DNA of 64,000 nucleotides from Candidatus Binatia bacterium (GTDB taxonomy: Bacteria; Desulfobacterota; Binatia; UBA9968; JAJDTQ01): NCBI GenBank assembly GCA_951813575.1, contig OX638375.1, positions 3,363,042 through 3,427,041 on the forward strand, written 5' to 3'. The translations under genes and the position numbers were made by a program. The notes beneath the pieces were generated by a model. That model worked only from the letters and a program-made list of their open reading frames with translations. It had not been told where the DNA came from and made no database searches. Positions 44,399 to 54,473 of the stretch are shown here, in pieces. The number at the start of each line of letters is the position of its first letter. The first letter of the stretch is position 1.

Positions 44399-44791
44399 AT
44401 GGATGACCGCACCTTTCACCTCTTCGCCGACGGCCCCGCGCCGGTGGCGCCCTACAGCCATGCCGTCACCACCGGCGACTGGGTCTTCGTCACCGGGCAG
44501 ATCGCCACCGGATCGGACGGGGATCCGATCCCGGAGTCCATCGAGGACCAGACCCACAAGGTCATGGCGAACCTCAAGACCGTGCTCGCGGGCTGCGGCG
44601 TGGGGTTGGAGCACGTGGTCAGCGTGCGTATCTTCCTGACCCGGTTCGAGGAAGAGTACGGCGCCATGAACGCGGTCTACGAAACCTATTTCCCGGCGGA
44701 CAAGCGCCCCGCCCGCACCACCGTGGGAGTGACGGCGCTGGCCCGAGGCTGCCGGGTGGAGATCGACCTGATCGCGAAGCGGAGCGGCTGA
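44399..44791 (+). CDS. RidA family enamine/imine deaminase
   Basis: This 130-residue RidA/YjgF protein starts at ATG 44399, 11 bases after doc, with GAGAGGAA upstream. APVAPYSHAVTTGDWVFVTG, IEDQTHKVMANLKTVLAGCG and the key Arg in KRPARTTVGV followed by RVEIDLIA are typical. It hydrolyses reactive enamines from PLP enzymes; the specific subgroup is not clear. Confidence 0.9.
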   Translation: MDDRTFHLFADGPAPVAPYSHAVTTGDWVFVTGQIATGSDGDPIPESIEDQTHKVMANLKTVLAGCGVGLEHVVSVRIFLTRFEEEYGAMNAVYETYFPADKRPARTTVGVTALARGCRVEIDLIAKRSG

Positions 44792-45019
44792 TTCCCGTAC
44801 AAGCTCCGGTTTCCCGCGGAGGCGTTGGGCGCAACTGCCCAAACTTGTTATAGTCCTTCTTTCGGATCGCCCGCCGTTGAAGCTCCGTTTCCCGGGCCGG
44901 AAACCGTCCGGAAATTCCGGCCATTTCCAGGGCGCTCACAAACAAACGCATCCGGATTCGCATGTCCGCCGACACCCGCGCTTGACCGAGGGGTGCCGGC
45001 GAAAAGGGGAGGGTCATTG

Positions 45020-46876
45020 ATGGACGTCGTCGCTTGCCGCGAGGCGGTGAATCTTCGCAACATCGCGATCATCGCACACGTGGACCACGGCAAGACCACG
45101 CTGGTGGACGCCATGCTGTGGCAGAGCGGAACCTTCCGAGCGAACCAGGACGTCCGTGAGCGGGTGCTGGATTCCATGGACCTGGAGCGCGAGAAGGGCA
45201 TCACGATCATGGCGAAGAACGCCTCCGTGACCTATCGCGGCGTCAAGATCAACATCGCCGACACGCCCGGGCACGTGGATTTCGGCGGCGAGGTGGAACG
45301 CACCCTGCGGATGGTCGACGGCGTCATGCTGCTCGTGGATGCCGCCGAGGGGCCGATGCCCCAGACCCGCGCGGTGCTGGCCAAGGCGCTGGAGCTGGGA
45401 CTGCCGCCCATCGTGGTCATCAACAAGATCGACCGCCAGGACGCGCGGCCGGCGGAAGTCCTGAACGAAATCTACGACCTTTTCATCGACCTGGGCGCCA
45501 CCGAGGAACAGATCGAGTTTCCGGTCATCTACTCCGTCGCCAAGCAGGGAAGATGCACGCCGTCACCGGGCGGCGAGCTCACCGATCTTCGGCCGCTGTT
45601 CGAGGCCATCCTCGAGCACGTTCCGCCGCCCTCCGGAGACCCGGAGCACCCATTGCAGATCCTGGTCACCAACGTGGCTCCCGACGACTACCTCGGGCCG
45701 CTGGCCATCGGCCGCGTGGCGGACGGCACGGTGCGGAACCGGCAGGCGGTGACCCTGTGCCGGCGTGACGGGTCGCAGACTTCGGCGGCGGTCGCGGAGC
45801 TGTTCATCTACGAAGGCGTCGGGCGGCAGGCGGTGCCGTCGGCCGGTCCCGGAGAGATCGTCGCGCTGGCGGGCATGAGCGGCATCGGGCTGGGCGAGAG
45901 CATCGCCGACGGCGAGGACCCCAGGCCGCTGCCGGCGCTCGACGTGGAGGAACCCACGCTGTCGATGGAGTTCTCCATCAACGACTCCCCGTTCAGCGGC
46001 AAGGACGGCCGCTACCTGACCTCCCGCCACCTCCGGGCGCGCCTGCTCAAGGAGGCCGAGCACAACCTCGCCATCCGGGTGGAGTCCATCGAATCGTCCG
46101 ACCGTTTCCTGGTGTACGGCCGGGGAGAGCTGCAGCTCGCGGTCCTGATCGAGCAGATGCGGCGGGAAGGGTACGAGTTCTCGGTGGGCATGCCGCGGGT
46201 GTTGACCCGCACCGTCGGCGGCGCGGTCCACGAACCCTACGAGCTGGCCACCATCGAGACCGATGAAGAGTACCAGGGAATCGTCGTCCAGAAGCTCGGC
46301 ACGCGCAGGGGCCTCCTGGTCAAGATGGCGGACCGTGGTTCCGGCAGGGTCCGCCTGGAGATCGAGGTGCCCAGCCGCGGGTTGATCGGATACCGGACCG
46401 AGTTCCTCACCGACACCAAGGGCACGGGCACCCTCACGCACATGTTCATCGGCTACCGGCCCTGGGCGGGCGACATCGTCCATCGTTCCACCGGCGCGCT
46501 GGTGGCCGACCGCAGGGGCCGTGTCACCGGTTATGCGATGTTCAACCTGCAGGAGCGGGGCGAGCTGTTCGTCGGGCCCACCGAGCCGGTGTACGGCGGC
46601 ATGCTGGTGGGACAGAGCAGCCGTGACAAGGACCTGGACGTGAACATCACCAAGGAGAGGAAGCTGACGAACATGCGGTCCTCCGTCCTCAAGGGCATCG
46701 AAAAGATCGTGCCTCCGCTGCGCATGTCCCTGGAGCAGGCCATCGAGTTCATCCGCCAGGACGAGCTGATCGAGGTGACGCCCTGCAATCTCCGGCTCCG
46801 GAAACGCCACCTCGACGCCAACGAACGGAAGTACCACGCCCGCCAGGCGGAGGATTCTCTCCAGCCTGCCGGATAG
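45020..46876 (+). CDS. typA: ribosome-associated GTPase TypA/BipA
   Basis: This 618-residue translational GTPase starts at ATG 45020 after GGGGAGGG. The G domain has [15 protein letters not shown], the switch I region with [26 protein letters not shown] and [10 protein letters not shown]. Domain III/V and the BipA-specific C-terminus follow ([14 protein letters not shown]). It binds the 70S ribosome during stress or cold and helps assembly. An ordinary chromosomal gene. Confidence 0.95.
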   Translation: MDVVACREAVNLRNIAIIAHVDHGKTTLVDAMLWQSGTFRANQDVRERVLDSMDLEREKGITIMAKNASVTYRGVKINIADTPGHVDFGGEVERTLRMVDGVMLLVDAAEGPMPQTRAVLAKALELGLPPIVVINKIDRQDARPAEVLNEIYDLFIDLGATEEQIEFPVIYSVAKQGRCTPSPGGELTDLRPLFEAILEHVPPPSGDPEHPLQILVTNVAPDDYLGPLAIGRVADGTVRNRQAVTLCRRDGSQTSAAVAELFIYEGVGRQAVPSAGPGEIVALAGMSGIGLGESIADGEDPRPLPALDVEEPTLSMEFSINDSPFSGKDGRYLTSRHLRARLLKEAEHNLAIRVESIESSDRFLVYGRGELQLAVLIEQMRREGYEFSVGMPRVLTRTVGGAVHEPYELATIETDEEYQGIVVQKLGTRRGLLVKMADRGSGRVRLEIEVPSRGLIGYRTEFLTDTKGTGTLTHMFIGYRPWAGDIVHRSTGALVADRRGRVTGYAMFNLQERGELFVGPTEPVYGGMLVGQSSRDKDLDVNITKERKLTNMRSSVLKGIEKIVPPLRMSLEQAIEFIRQDELIEVTPCNLRLRKRHLDANERKYHARQAEDSLQPAG

Positions 46877-46894
46877 TCGGCCGCGCGTCCGGCA

Positions 46895-46921
46895 CGATCC
46901 CGCATGGTTCACGCGGGATCG
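46895..46921. terminator. hairpin between convergent typA and permease genes
   Basis: CGATCCCGC and GCGGGATCG form a perfect 9-bp stem with a nine-base loop between two convergent genes. There is no clear T-run, so it may be a weak or factor-assisted bidirectional terminator. Confidence 0.45.
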
Positions 46922-46923
46922 CT

Positions 46924-48342
46924 TCAGTTCGTTCCTTCCGCCTCCTCTTCCACGTGCCGCCCCAACAGCCTGACCTCCGCCCCGGCCAGCATCTCCCGGA
47001 GCTTCCCGCGGATCGCCCACAGGCATATCAGCGACGGGATCACCATCAGCGTGGTCATGACGAAGAAGGTGGCCCAGTCGCCGTCCAGCGCGTCCACCAG
47101 GGCGCCGGAGGCGCCGGCCAGGAGGGTGCGTCCGGCGGTGCCGATGGAGGCCATGAGCGCGTACTGGGTGGCGGTGTAGGTGCGGTCCACCAGCATGGAG
47201 ATGAAGGCCACGAAGGTGACGGTGGCGAAGGCGCTGGTGAGGTCGTCCACCACCACGGCGGTGGCGAACAGGGCTTCGGACTTCCCCACCCAGAACAGCA
47301 CGGCGAAGAGGAGGTTGGTGGAGGCCATGGCGATGCCGGACAGGAACATGGCCCGTATGAGGCCCATGCGGATGGCGAAGAACCCGCCCAGCACGGTGAA
47401 CCCTACCGTCGTGACCCAGCCGAGGCCCTTGGAGTAGAGGGCGATCTCGGACTTGGAGAAGCCGATCTCCCGGTAGAAGAGGATCGACATGCGCCCCATG
47501 AAGGCCTCGCCGATCTTGAACAGGAAGATGAACCCGAGCACGGTGAGGGCGATGGCGAAGCCGTTGCGCCGGAAGAAGCTCATGAGCGGGCTCACCACGG
47601 TGCCGCCCAGCCATGCGGCGACGTGACCCATCCGGCCGGAGGCGCCGATGGTCGACGCGATACGGTCCTCCTCCGCGGCCTGGGAGGCGATGCGTTCCGC
47701 GGTGCCCTGTTCGTGTACGAACAGCAGGCCGATGTTGGTGATGATGACCACCACGCCGAGCACGACGAAGGTGGCCTGCCAGTAGGCCTCCACGCCGGCG
47801 TTCTGGAAGGCGGTGGCGGTCTCCAGCGCGATGATGCCGCCGAGCTTGTACCCGGTCCACCAGCCTACCACCGCGGTGGCCGCGCCCGCGGCCATGGCCT
47901 CGCCTTCGGTGGTGCCCACCTGTTCGATGCGGAGCGCGTCCACGGCGATGTCCTGGGTGGCGGAGGCGAAGGCGATGGCAAGGCCGATGCCCACCACCCA
48001 GCCCAGGTTGGCGGTGGGGTCGGTGAGGCTCCACAGCAGGAGGGATGCCACGATCACGCCCTGCAGCGTGATGATCCAGGCGCGCCGGTGGCCGAGCTTG
48101 CCGGTCAGCCAGGGAATGCGGATGCGGTCGATGAGGGGCGCCCAGAGGAAGTTGACGGCATAGACCCCGAAGATCAGACCGGCAAAGCCGATGGCGGTGC
48201 GGCTCAGGCCGTCCTCCTTGAGCCACAGGGTGAGGCTGCTGCCGATGAGCACCCAGGGGAACCCGCTGATGATGCCCAGGAGCATGATGCGGGCCATGCG
48301 CCGGTCCCAGTACACGGCCAGTGAGTCGATCATCTTCTGCAT
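46924..48342 (-). CDS. AmpG-like MFS permease
   Basis: This 472-residue MFS protein has 12 or more predicted helices. IMLLGIISGFPWVLIGSSLT and LWAPLIDRIRIPWLTGKLGH, followed by RRAW, match AmpG, which imports GlcNAc-anhydro-muropeptides from cell-wall turnover. IAFASATQDIAVDALR is another typical block. The C-terminal tail is short and charged. It is alone on the minus strand, divergent from dctP. Confidence 0.85.
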   Translation of the reverse strand: MQKMIDSLAVYWDRRMARIMLLGIISGFPWVLIGSSLTLWLKEDGLSRTAIGFAGLIFGVYAVNFLWAPLIDRIRIPWLTGKLGHRRAWIITLQGVIVASLLLWSLTDPTANLGWVVGIGLAIAFASATQDIAVDALRIEQVGTTEGEAMAAGAATAVVGWWTGYKLGGIIALETATAFQNAGVEAYWQATFVVLGVVVIITNIGLLFVHEQGTAERIASQAAEEDRIASTIGASGRMGHVAAWLGGTVVSPLMSFFRRNGFAIALTVLGFIFLFKIGEAFMGRMSILFYREIGFSKSEIALYSKGLGWVTTVGFTVLGGFFAIRMGLIRAMFLSGIAMASTNLLFAVLFWVGKSEALFATAVVVDDLTSAFATVTFVAFISMLVDRTYTATQYALMASIGTAGRTLLAGASGALVDALDGDWATFFVMTTLMVIPSLICLWAIRGKLREMLAGAEVRLLGRHVEEEAEGTN

Positions 48343-48478
48343 GAAGCTCCTTCCGGGTGGACGGAGAACCCGTTGCGCCGTCCCGATTGAGCGCGTGGAC
48401 CGTACCTGTTTATACCGGACGCGGGGCGGGAACAGAATTCGCGTCCCGCGAACGGGCTCCTTCGCGCGCGACGCGCGT

Positions 48479-48508
48479 TTGACACTCCTCCGCTTCTTCG
48501 GCTAGTCT
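48479..48508 (+). promoter_or_regulatory. possible sigma-70 promoter of the TRAP operon
   Basis: TTGACA (48479-48484) and TAGTCT (48503-48508) are separated by 18 bases, 45 bases before the dctP start. The -35 is perfect; the -10 is weak. Confidence 0.45.
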
Positions 48509-48552
48509 GCGTGCCGCCTGTAAACCACGCACATTTGAAAGGAGAACGCACC

Positions 48553-49563
48553 ATGTCCCTATTGCTCAGAGCCTGTTTCCGGAGTCTGGCGGTCGTGTCG
48601 GTGGTTGGCGGCCTGCTCTTGGCTGCCGCGTCGGTGCAAGCGGCGGAGCTCAAGCTCGCCCACTTCACCTCTTCGAAGCACCCCATGGACCGGCTGGTGA
48701 TGACGCCGTGGAGCAAGGAGGTGGCCAAGCGCAGCAACGGCTCGCTGACGGTGCGGATCTTTCCCGGCGGCGCGCTGGGGAAGGGCCCCCAGGCCCAGTA
48801 CAAGCGGGCGGCGGACGGCGTCGCGGACATCACGTTCGGTCTGCAGGGATACACCTCGTCGCAGTTTCCGCGCACGCTGCTGGTGGAGCTGCCCGGCCTC
48901 GCCCCGGACGCGGTGGCAGCCACCAGGATGATGTGGAAGGCCATCGGCGACATTCAGGGTGAGTACGACAGGACCAGGGTCGTGGCGCTCTGGACCAACG
49001 ACAAGGCCGTCATCATGACCCGCAACAAGGCGGTGCGGACCCTGGACGACGTCAAGGGGATGAAGATCCGCACCCCCTCCAAGCTCCAGGGAGACATCAT
49101 CAAGGCGCTGGGAGCCACCCCCGTGTCCATGCCGGTGACGAAAATGTACAACGCCCTCAAGACGGGCGTCGTCGACGGACTCATGGTGGCGCCCAGCGTC
49201 ATCCGGAGCTTCAAGATCGGCGAGGTGGCCAAGTACTACACCGTGGGACCGTTCGCCAACACGGCGTTCTTCCTGGCCATGAACAGGAAGGCCTATGACG
49301 GCCTCTCGGCGGAGCACAAGAAGATCGTCGACGAGACCTCGGGCGAGGCCCTGAGCGTCAAGGCTGCGGGCATCTACAAGAAGGCCGGCGCCGGCTCCCT
49401 GGCGGGCGAGAAGAAGAGCGGCCGGGGCGAGGTGATCACGCTGTCGGACGCCGAGGACAAGCGCTTCCGCAAGGCCCTGAGCGGGGTCCGGGCCGCGACC
49501 GTCAAGGCTCTCTCCGGCAAGGGCATCGACGCCGAGAAGATCCTCGCCGCCATGGGCGGATAG
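48553..49563 (+). CDS. TRAP transporter substrate-binding protein (DctP-like)
   Basis: This 336-residue periplasmic protein with a signal peptide (RACFRSLAVVSVVGGLLLAA, cleavage near VQAAE) starts at ATG 48553 after GAAAGGAGAA. LKLAHFTSSKHPMDRLVMTP, KAVRTLDDVKGMKIRTPSKL with the ligand-binding Arg, and PVTKMYNALKTGVVDGLMVA are typical of DctP, which bind organic acids. It is followed by dctQ and dctM. Confidence 0.93.
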   Translation: MSLLLRACFRSLAVVSVVGGLLLAAASVQAAELKLAHFTSSKHPMDRLVMTPWSKEVAKRSNGSLTVRIFPGGALGKGPQAQYKRAADGVADITFGLQGYTSSQFPRTLLVELPGLAPDAVAATRMMWKAIGDIQGEYDRTRVVALWTNDKAVIMTRNKAVRTLDDVKGMKIRTPSKLQGDIIKALGATPVSMPVTKMYNALKTGVVDGLMVAPSVIRSFKIGEVAKYYTVGPFANTAFFLAMNRKAYDGLSAEHKKIVDETSGEALSVKAAGIYKKAGAGSLAGEKKSGRGEVITLSDAEDKRFRKALSGVRAATVKALSGKGIDAEKILAAMGG

Positions 49564-49588
49564 GGCGGCAGTCCGGCTTCAAGCACCC

Positions 49589-50116
49589 ATGGGTGACGAA
49601 TCGCGTGCCGCGTTGCCGGGGACCGCGGTGGCCGACCGGGCCACCCGGTTCCTGGCCTACGCGGCCGGCGCCGCGCTGTTGTGGCTGATGTTGCTGACGG
49701 TGGTGGCGGTGGTGATGCGTTACGTCTTCAACGCGCCCATCCTGGGCGCGCAGGACATCTCCGAATTGAGCCTGGCGGTGGTGGTGTTCCTGGGGATTCC
49801 CTACTGCGGCTGGACCGGCGGCCATGTGGCCGTGGACCTCATCGGCACGGTGGTGGGGGAGAGCCGGCTGCGCTACACCGACACCCTCATGCGGCTGTTG
49901 GGCGCGGTGCTGTTCGCCGTGGTCGCGTGGCAGGCCATGGACCAGGGGCTCGACGCCCTGGAGTACGGCGAAGCCAGCAACCTCGTGGAGATCGCCCACC
50001 ATCCCTTCATGTTCCTGATGAGCTTCGGCTGGTTGCTGTTCGCCCTGGTGCTGCTGCTCCAGGCGGCCGCCGGCATCCTCCAGGCTCCTCAATCATCCCA
50101 AGAGAAGGCTGAATGA
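49589..50116 (+). CDS. TRAP transporter small membrane subunit (DctQ-like)
   Basis: This 175-residue protein has four predicted membrane helices. RYVFNAPILGAQDISELSLA and FLGIPYCGWTGGHVAVDLIG are typical DctQ blocks. It lies 25 bases after dctP and overlaps dctM by four bases. Confidence 0.92.
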   Translation: MGDESRAALPGTAVADRATRFLAYAAGAALLWLMLLTVVAVVMRYVFNAPILGAQDISELSLAVVVFLGIPYCGWTGGHVAVDLIGTVVGESRLRYTDTLMRLLGAVLFAVVAWQAMDQGLDALEYGEASNLVEIAHHPFMFLMSFGWLLFALVLLLQAAAGILQAPQSSQEKAE

Positions 50117-51417
50117 GTCCCACCGCCGCGGGTCTTCTGGGGTTGGCGGTACTGTTCGTGCTCCTGGCGCTCAGGATGCCCGTGGGCATCGCCATGATGC
50201 TTGTAGGGGTGCTGGGGTTCGGCACGCTCAACGGCTTGGGGCCGGCCATGGCCGTGCTCGGCAGCGAGCCCTTCGTCATCGCCACCAACTACGAGCTCAT
50301 CGTCATCCCGCTGTTCGTGCTGATGGGGAACTTCGCCACGGTTTCCGGCATGAGCCGCGACCTCTTTGCCGCCGCCTACGCCTGGTTCGGTCACTGGCGT
50401 GGCGGGTTGGCGTCCGCTACCATCGCCGCCTGCGCGGGGTTCGCGGCACTTTCCGGCTCGTCGGTGGCCGCGGCCGTGACCATGGGCAAGGTGGCGCTGC
50501 CCGAGATGCGCACCTACCGCTACGACCCGCGTCTGTCCACGGGCGCCATCGCCGCCGGCGGCACCCTGGGGATCCTCATCCCGCCCAGCACGGGCTTCGT
50601 GATCTACGCCATCCTCACCGAGGAATCCATCGGCCGCCTGTTCCTGGCCGGGGTCCTCCCCGGGCTGCTGCTGACCGCGCTGTTCATCCTGTCGATTTTC
50701 ATCCAGACGCGCATCAATCCGGTCCTGGGACCGCCCGGGCCGGCCTCCACCGTGATGGACCGCATCCGCGCCTTCCGCCAGGCCAGCGCCATGATCGGCG
50801 TGGTGACGGTGACCATCGGCGGCATCTACACGGGCCTCTTCACCCCCACCGAGGCCGCCGGCGTGGGCGCCTTCCTGGCGGCCCTGCTGGCCCTGGTGCG
50901 GGGCCGCCTGACCGCGTCTTCGTTGTCTTCCCTGGCGCTGGAGAGCGTGAGGACCACCGCCCTGGTCTTCCTCATCCTGGTGGGTGCCCACATCTTCAAC
51001 CCGTTCCTGGCGCTGACCCACATCCCCTCCGACCTGGCCGAGCTGCTGGTGGGCATGGAGCTGCCGCGGCTGGCGGTGCTCGGCATCCTGCTGGCCGCCT
51101 ACATCGTGCTGGGCATGTTCCTGGAAGGCTTCGCCATGCTGGTGCTGACCCTCCCCATCGTGCACCCCATCATCCTCACCCTGGGCTACGACCCCATCTG
51201 GTTCGGCGTGGTCATGGTCATCGTGCTGGAGATGGGCCTTATCAGCCCGCCGGTGGGAGTGAACGTCTTCGTGGTCAAGGGCATCGCCGAAGACGTGCCC
51301 ATGAGCAAGATCTTCGCCGGCATCTTGCCGTTCTGGATCGCCATGGCCGCCTGTCTGGCCATCCTGGTGGCGTTCCCGGACATCGCGCTTTTCCTGCCGA
51401 ATACGATGATCCGGTGA
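50113..51417 (+). CDS. TRAP transporter large membrane subunit (DctM-like)
   Basis: This 434-residue permease starts in the ATGA overlap. About 12 helices; LMGNFATVSGMSRDLFAAAY, TLGILIPPSTGFVIYAILTE and GLFTPTEAAGVGAFLAALLA are diagnostic of DctM. It completes the sodium-driven importer. Confidence 0.94.
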   Translation: MSPTAAGLLGLAVLFVLLALRMPVGIAMMLVGVLGFGTLNGLGPAMAVLGSEPFVIATNYELIVIPLFVLMGNFATVSGMSRDLFAAAYAWFGHWRGGLASATIAACAGFAALSGSSVAAAVTMGKVALPEMRTYRYDPRLSTGAIAAGGTLGILIPPSTGFVIYAILTEESIGRLFLAGVLPGLLLTALFILSIFIQTRINPVLGPPGPASTVMDRIRAFRQASAMIGVVTVTIGGIYTGLFTPTEAAGVGAFLAALLALVRGRLTASSLSSLALESVRTTALVFLILVGAHIFNPFLALTHIPSDLAELLVGMELPRLAVLGILLAAYIVLGMFLEGFAMLVLTLPIVHPIILTLGYDPIWFGVVMVIVLEMGLISPPVGVNVFVVKGIAEDVPMSKIFAGILPFWIAMAACLAILVAFPDIALFLPNTMIR

Positions 51418-51428
51418 GGGGACCCCAT

Positions 51429-51486
51429 CCCCGTCATCCCGGGCCCCGGGTCAAGCCCGGGGCAAGCTTGATCCGGGATCCAGAAG
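51429..51486. repeat. 58-bp dispersed repeat, copy 1
   Basis: The reverse complement of this segment matches 53247-53304 at 56 of 58 positions. It contains internal inverted repeats (CCCGGGCCCCGGG, GCCCGGGGCAAGCTTGATCCGGG) and resembles REP-like dispersed repeats. With copy 2 it brackets the DUF2628 and toxin-antitoxin relics. Confidence 0.85.
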
Positions 51487-51519
51487 CAAGATGTCCGCCT
51501 TATCTACTGACCACGCGAA

Positions 51520-51894
51520 CTACCGCACAATCCCCTCCGGCGGGACCGCGTCCTCATCCCCCTGTGAAGCCAGATGCGCCGCCAGCGCACCGTCGGGCGT
51601 CCTCGCCTCTACGGTGGCCACCTCTTCGTATCCGGAGGCACGCAGCCGTTTGACCCGTAGTTCATTTCCTTTCGCGCCCAGCGCAATGGAGATGATCAGG
51701 TTGCCGACCAGCCAGACCTCCGGGGCCGGGATGGAGCTCAAGAGCATCCAGGCCAACAGCGCAATCCAGCCAATCAGAAAAAGTCGCTTTACGAACGCCC
51801 AAATCCAGGTGAAGAGGAACGCGGGCCAGCTCCAGCCGTTCTTGACGGCTTCAAGGCCCAGGGTGGGGTGTTGGAGTATGGAGTATTGGTTCAA
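51520..51894 (-). CDS. DUF2628 family membrane protein, copy 1
   Basis: This 124-residue protein starts at TTG 51894 (SD GGAGG). NGWSWPAFLFTWIWAFVKRL then a hydrophobic segment (LIGWIALLAWMLLSSIP), a second one (WLVGNLIISIALGAKGNE), and a cytoplasmic tail with VATVEARTPDGALAAHLASQ. DUF2628 proteins are small inner-membrane proteins of unknown function. The next two copies are about 65% identical by eye in conserved blocks. Confidence 0.8.
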   Translation of the reverse strand: MNQYSILQHPTLGLEAVKNGWSWPAFLFTWIWAFVKRLFLIGWIALLAWMLLSSIPAPEVWLVGNLIISIALGAKGNELRVKRLRASGYEEVATVEARTPDGALAAHLASQGDEDAVPPEGIVR

Positions 51895-51972
51895 AGAAGA
51901 CCTCCGTGCTGGGTCATGTGTTAATCAGCGGCATGGCCGATCGGGCTCCTCTGGTGTGGCGCCCCTCGTCAC

Positions 51973-52341
51973 CTACCTCACAATTCCTTCCGGCGGGACC
52001 GCGTTCTCATCCCCCTGTGAAGCCAGGTGCGCCGCCAGCGCGCCGTCGGGTGTCCTTGCCTCCACGGTCGCCACCTTCTCGTATCCGGTTTCCTGCAGTC
52101 GTTTGACCCGCAGTTCGTTTCCCTTGGCGCCCATCACGATGGAAATGAGCAACTCGCCGACCAGCCAGGCCTCCGGGATCGAGCTCGCAAGGATCCCGAA
52201 CAGTAACACGATCACGCCGATCAGCCAGAGTCGTTTTACGAACGCCCAGATCCAGGTGAAGAAGAAGGCGGGCCAGCTCCAGCCCTTCTTGACGGCTTCA
52301 AGATCCAGATCGGGGTGTCGGAGGATGAGAAATTGCTTCAT
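51973..52341 (-). CDS. DUF2628 family membrane protein, copy 2
   Basis: This 122-residue paralogue of copy 1 starts at ATG 52341 (SD GGAGA). It shares KGWSWPAFFFTWIWAFVKRL, both membrane segments, and the tail KVATVEARTPDGALAAHLAS. It lies 78 bases upstream of copy 1 on the same strand. The tandem arrangement indicates local duplication. Confidence 0.8.
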   Translation of the reverse strand: MKQFLILRHPDLDLEAVKKGWSWPAFFFTWIWAFVKRLWLIGVIVLLFGILASSIPEAWLVGELLISIVMGAKGNELRVKRLQETGYEKVATVEARTPDGALAAHLASQGDENAVPPEGIVR

Positions 52342-52368
52342 TCGAAGATCTCCGCGTCGTAGGGCAAA

Positions 52369-52645
52369 CTACCTCATAATCCCCTCCGGGGGGAGCGTGT
52401 TCTCTTTCCCGTGTGATGCCAAATGCGCTTCCAGTGCGGCGTCGGGATCCTCCGCCTCTACCACTGCCGCCTGTTCATATTCCAGATACTCCAGTTCGGT
52501 GCCCCATAATTTGTTCCCGTAGGACCAGCCAGAGTCTTTTGAAGAAGGCCCACATCCACGTAAGGAAGAACGCAGGCCAACTCCAGCCTTTCTTGGCAAC
52601 CTGAAAACCCAGGACGGGGTTTTGGAAGATCGTGAACTGCTTCAT
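52369..52645 (-). pseudogene. DUF2628 copy 3, frameshifted and internally deleted
   Basis: ATG 52645 (SD GGAGG) starts MKQFTIFQNP...KKGWSWPAFFLTWMWAFFKRLW, then the frame breaks; the tail (VVEAEDPDAALEAHLASHGK, ending PPEGIMR) is in a second frame. The total is 277 nt against 369-375 in the intact copies, so about 95 nt are missing, including a membrane segment. Confidence 0.8.
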
Positions 52646-52661
52646 TCCGGAACCTCCATGC

Positions 52662-52890
52662 CTACTTGGATGCGAGCATCTCCACGCCCTCGGTCCGCGC
52701 GGCGTCGAGCAAGGCGCGATACAGGCTCGCGAGTGGCAACTGCAACCGCATTGCCAACTTCCACCGGCCAAAGAGAGGGGACGAAGGCCCTGCCTTCCAC
52801 AAGCGAGTCGCGCAAGCGGTGAGTCGCCTCCGTTGCTTCGTCAGGGAAGATCCATGCCATGGTGACCGAGCAATCGAGAACGAATGCCAT
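52662..52890 (-). pseudogene. PIN toxin with internal deletion and frameshift
   Basis: ATG 52890 begins a VapC-type PIN domain: MAFVLDCSVTMAWIFPDEAT ... FVPSLWPVEVGNAVAVAT. Then the frame shifts; the probable original C-terminus (LASLYRALLDAARTEGVEML, stop at 52662) is in another frame. About 60 residues of the middle, with two catalytic acids, are lost. The current frame runs on to 52642. Its antitoxin gene is intact and adjacent. Confidence 0.75.
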
Positions 52891-53132
52891 CAGTACCGGC
52901 GACCTTCCTCGATCAGTTCACGAATGGACAGCCCATCCAGACTGTGGGTCTCCTGGAACGCCTTCAGTCCGGCAATCGCGTCGCGCACCTTGTCGGAATC
53001 GTGAGGTCGAAAAGGGATCAGCTCGGCCACGGGCCGGTTGTGCTTGGTGATGACGAAGCGCTCTCGTTGCTGCACGCGTCGCAGCAGCCGGGGCAGGTGG
53101 GTTTTCGCTTCGAAAGCGCCGATTTCAGCCAT
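52890..53132 (-). CDS. Phd/YefM-type antitoxin (toxin degraded)
   Basis: This 80-residue antitoxin has MAEIGAFEAKTHLPRLLRRV, QQRERFVITKHNRPVAELIP, the Phd/YefM DNA-binding fold, and a C-terminal helix. Its stop overlaps the toxin start (TGATG). With its toxin disrupted, it may only serve as a transcriptional repressor or be a relic on the way to loss. Confidence 0.82.
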   Translation of the reverse strand: MAEIGAFEAKTHLPRLLRRVQQRERFVITKHNRPVAELIPFRPHDSDKVRDAIAGLKAFQETHSLDGLSIRELIEEGRRY

Positions 53133-53246
53133 GGGACAAAACCTCCGACAGCATCAACTAGTTGCAGACTGGTTTGACGTCGTTGTTGCGTCAAGCCCTT
53201 TCGACACTGTGCAAGCGCGGGGCTGGTTGCGTAGCCGGACATCCCG

Positions 53247-53304
53247 CTTCTGGATCCCGGGTCAAGCTTGCCCCGGGCTTGAACCGGGGCCCGGGATGAC
53301 GGGG
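53247..53304. repeat. 58-bp dispersed repeat, copy 2 (inverted)
   Basis: Inverted relative to copy 1 at 51429-51486, with two mismatches in 58 bp. It lies in the 229-bp gap between the antitoxin gene and the YchF-like gene; nothing else is seen in that gap. Confidence 0.85.
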
Positions 53305-53361
53305 CAGGAGATCCCGGGGACGACGGGTGAGGGTCGGGGTCGAGACCTGTCGGGCGCAGCG

Positions 53362-54420
<1,059 letters not shown>

Positions 54421-54473
54421 GGACTCCAATTTAGCAGCGGGCGGAATTATTCATAGCCGGGACACGCCAAGCG

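Noticed and set aside
45563..48226. Minus-strand frame of 887 codons across typA and the permease gene
   Set aside because: Antisense to typA and out of frame with the AmpG-like gene; low-complexity sequence.
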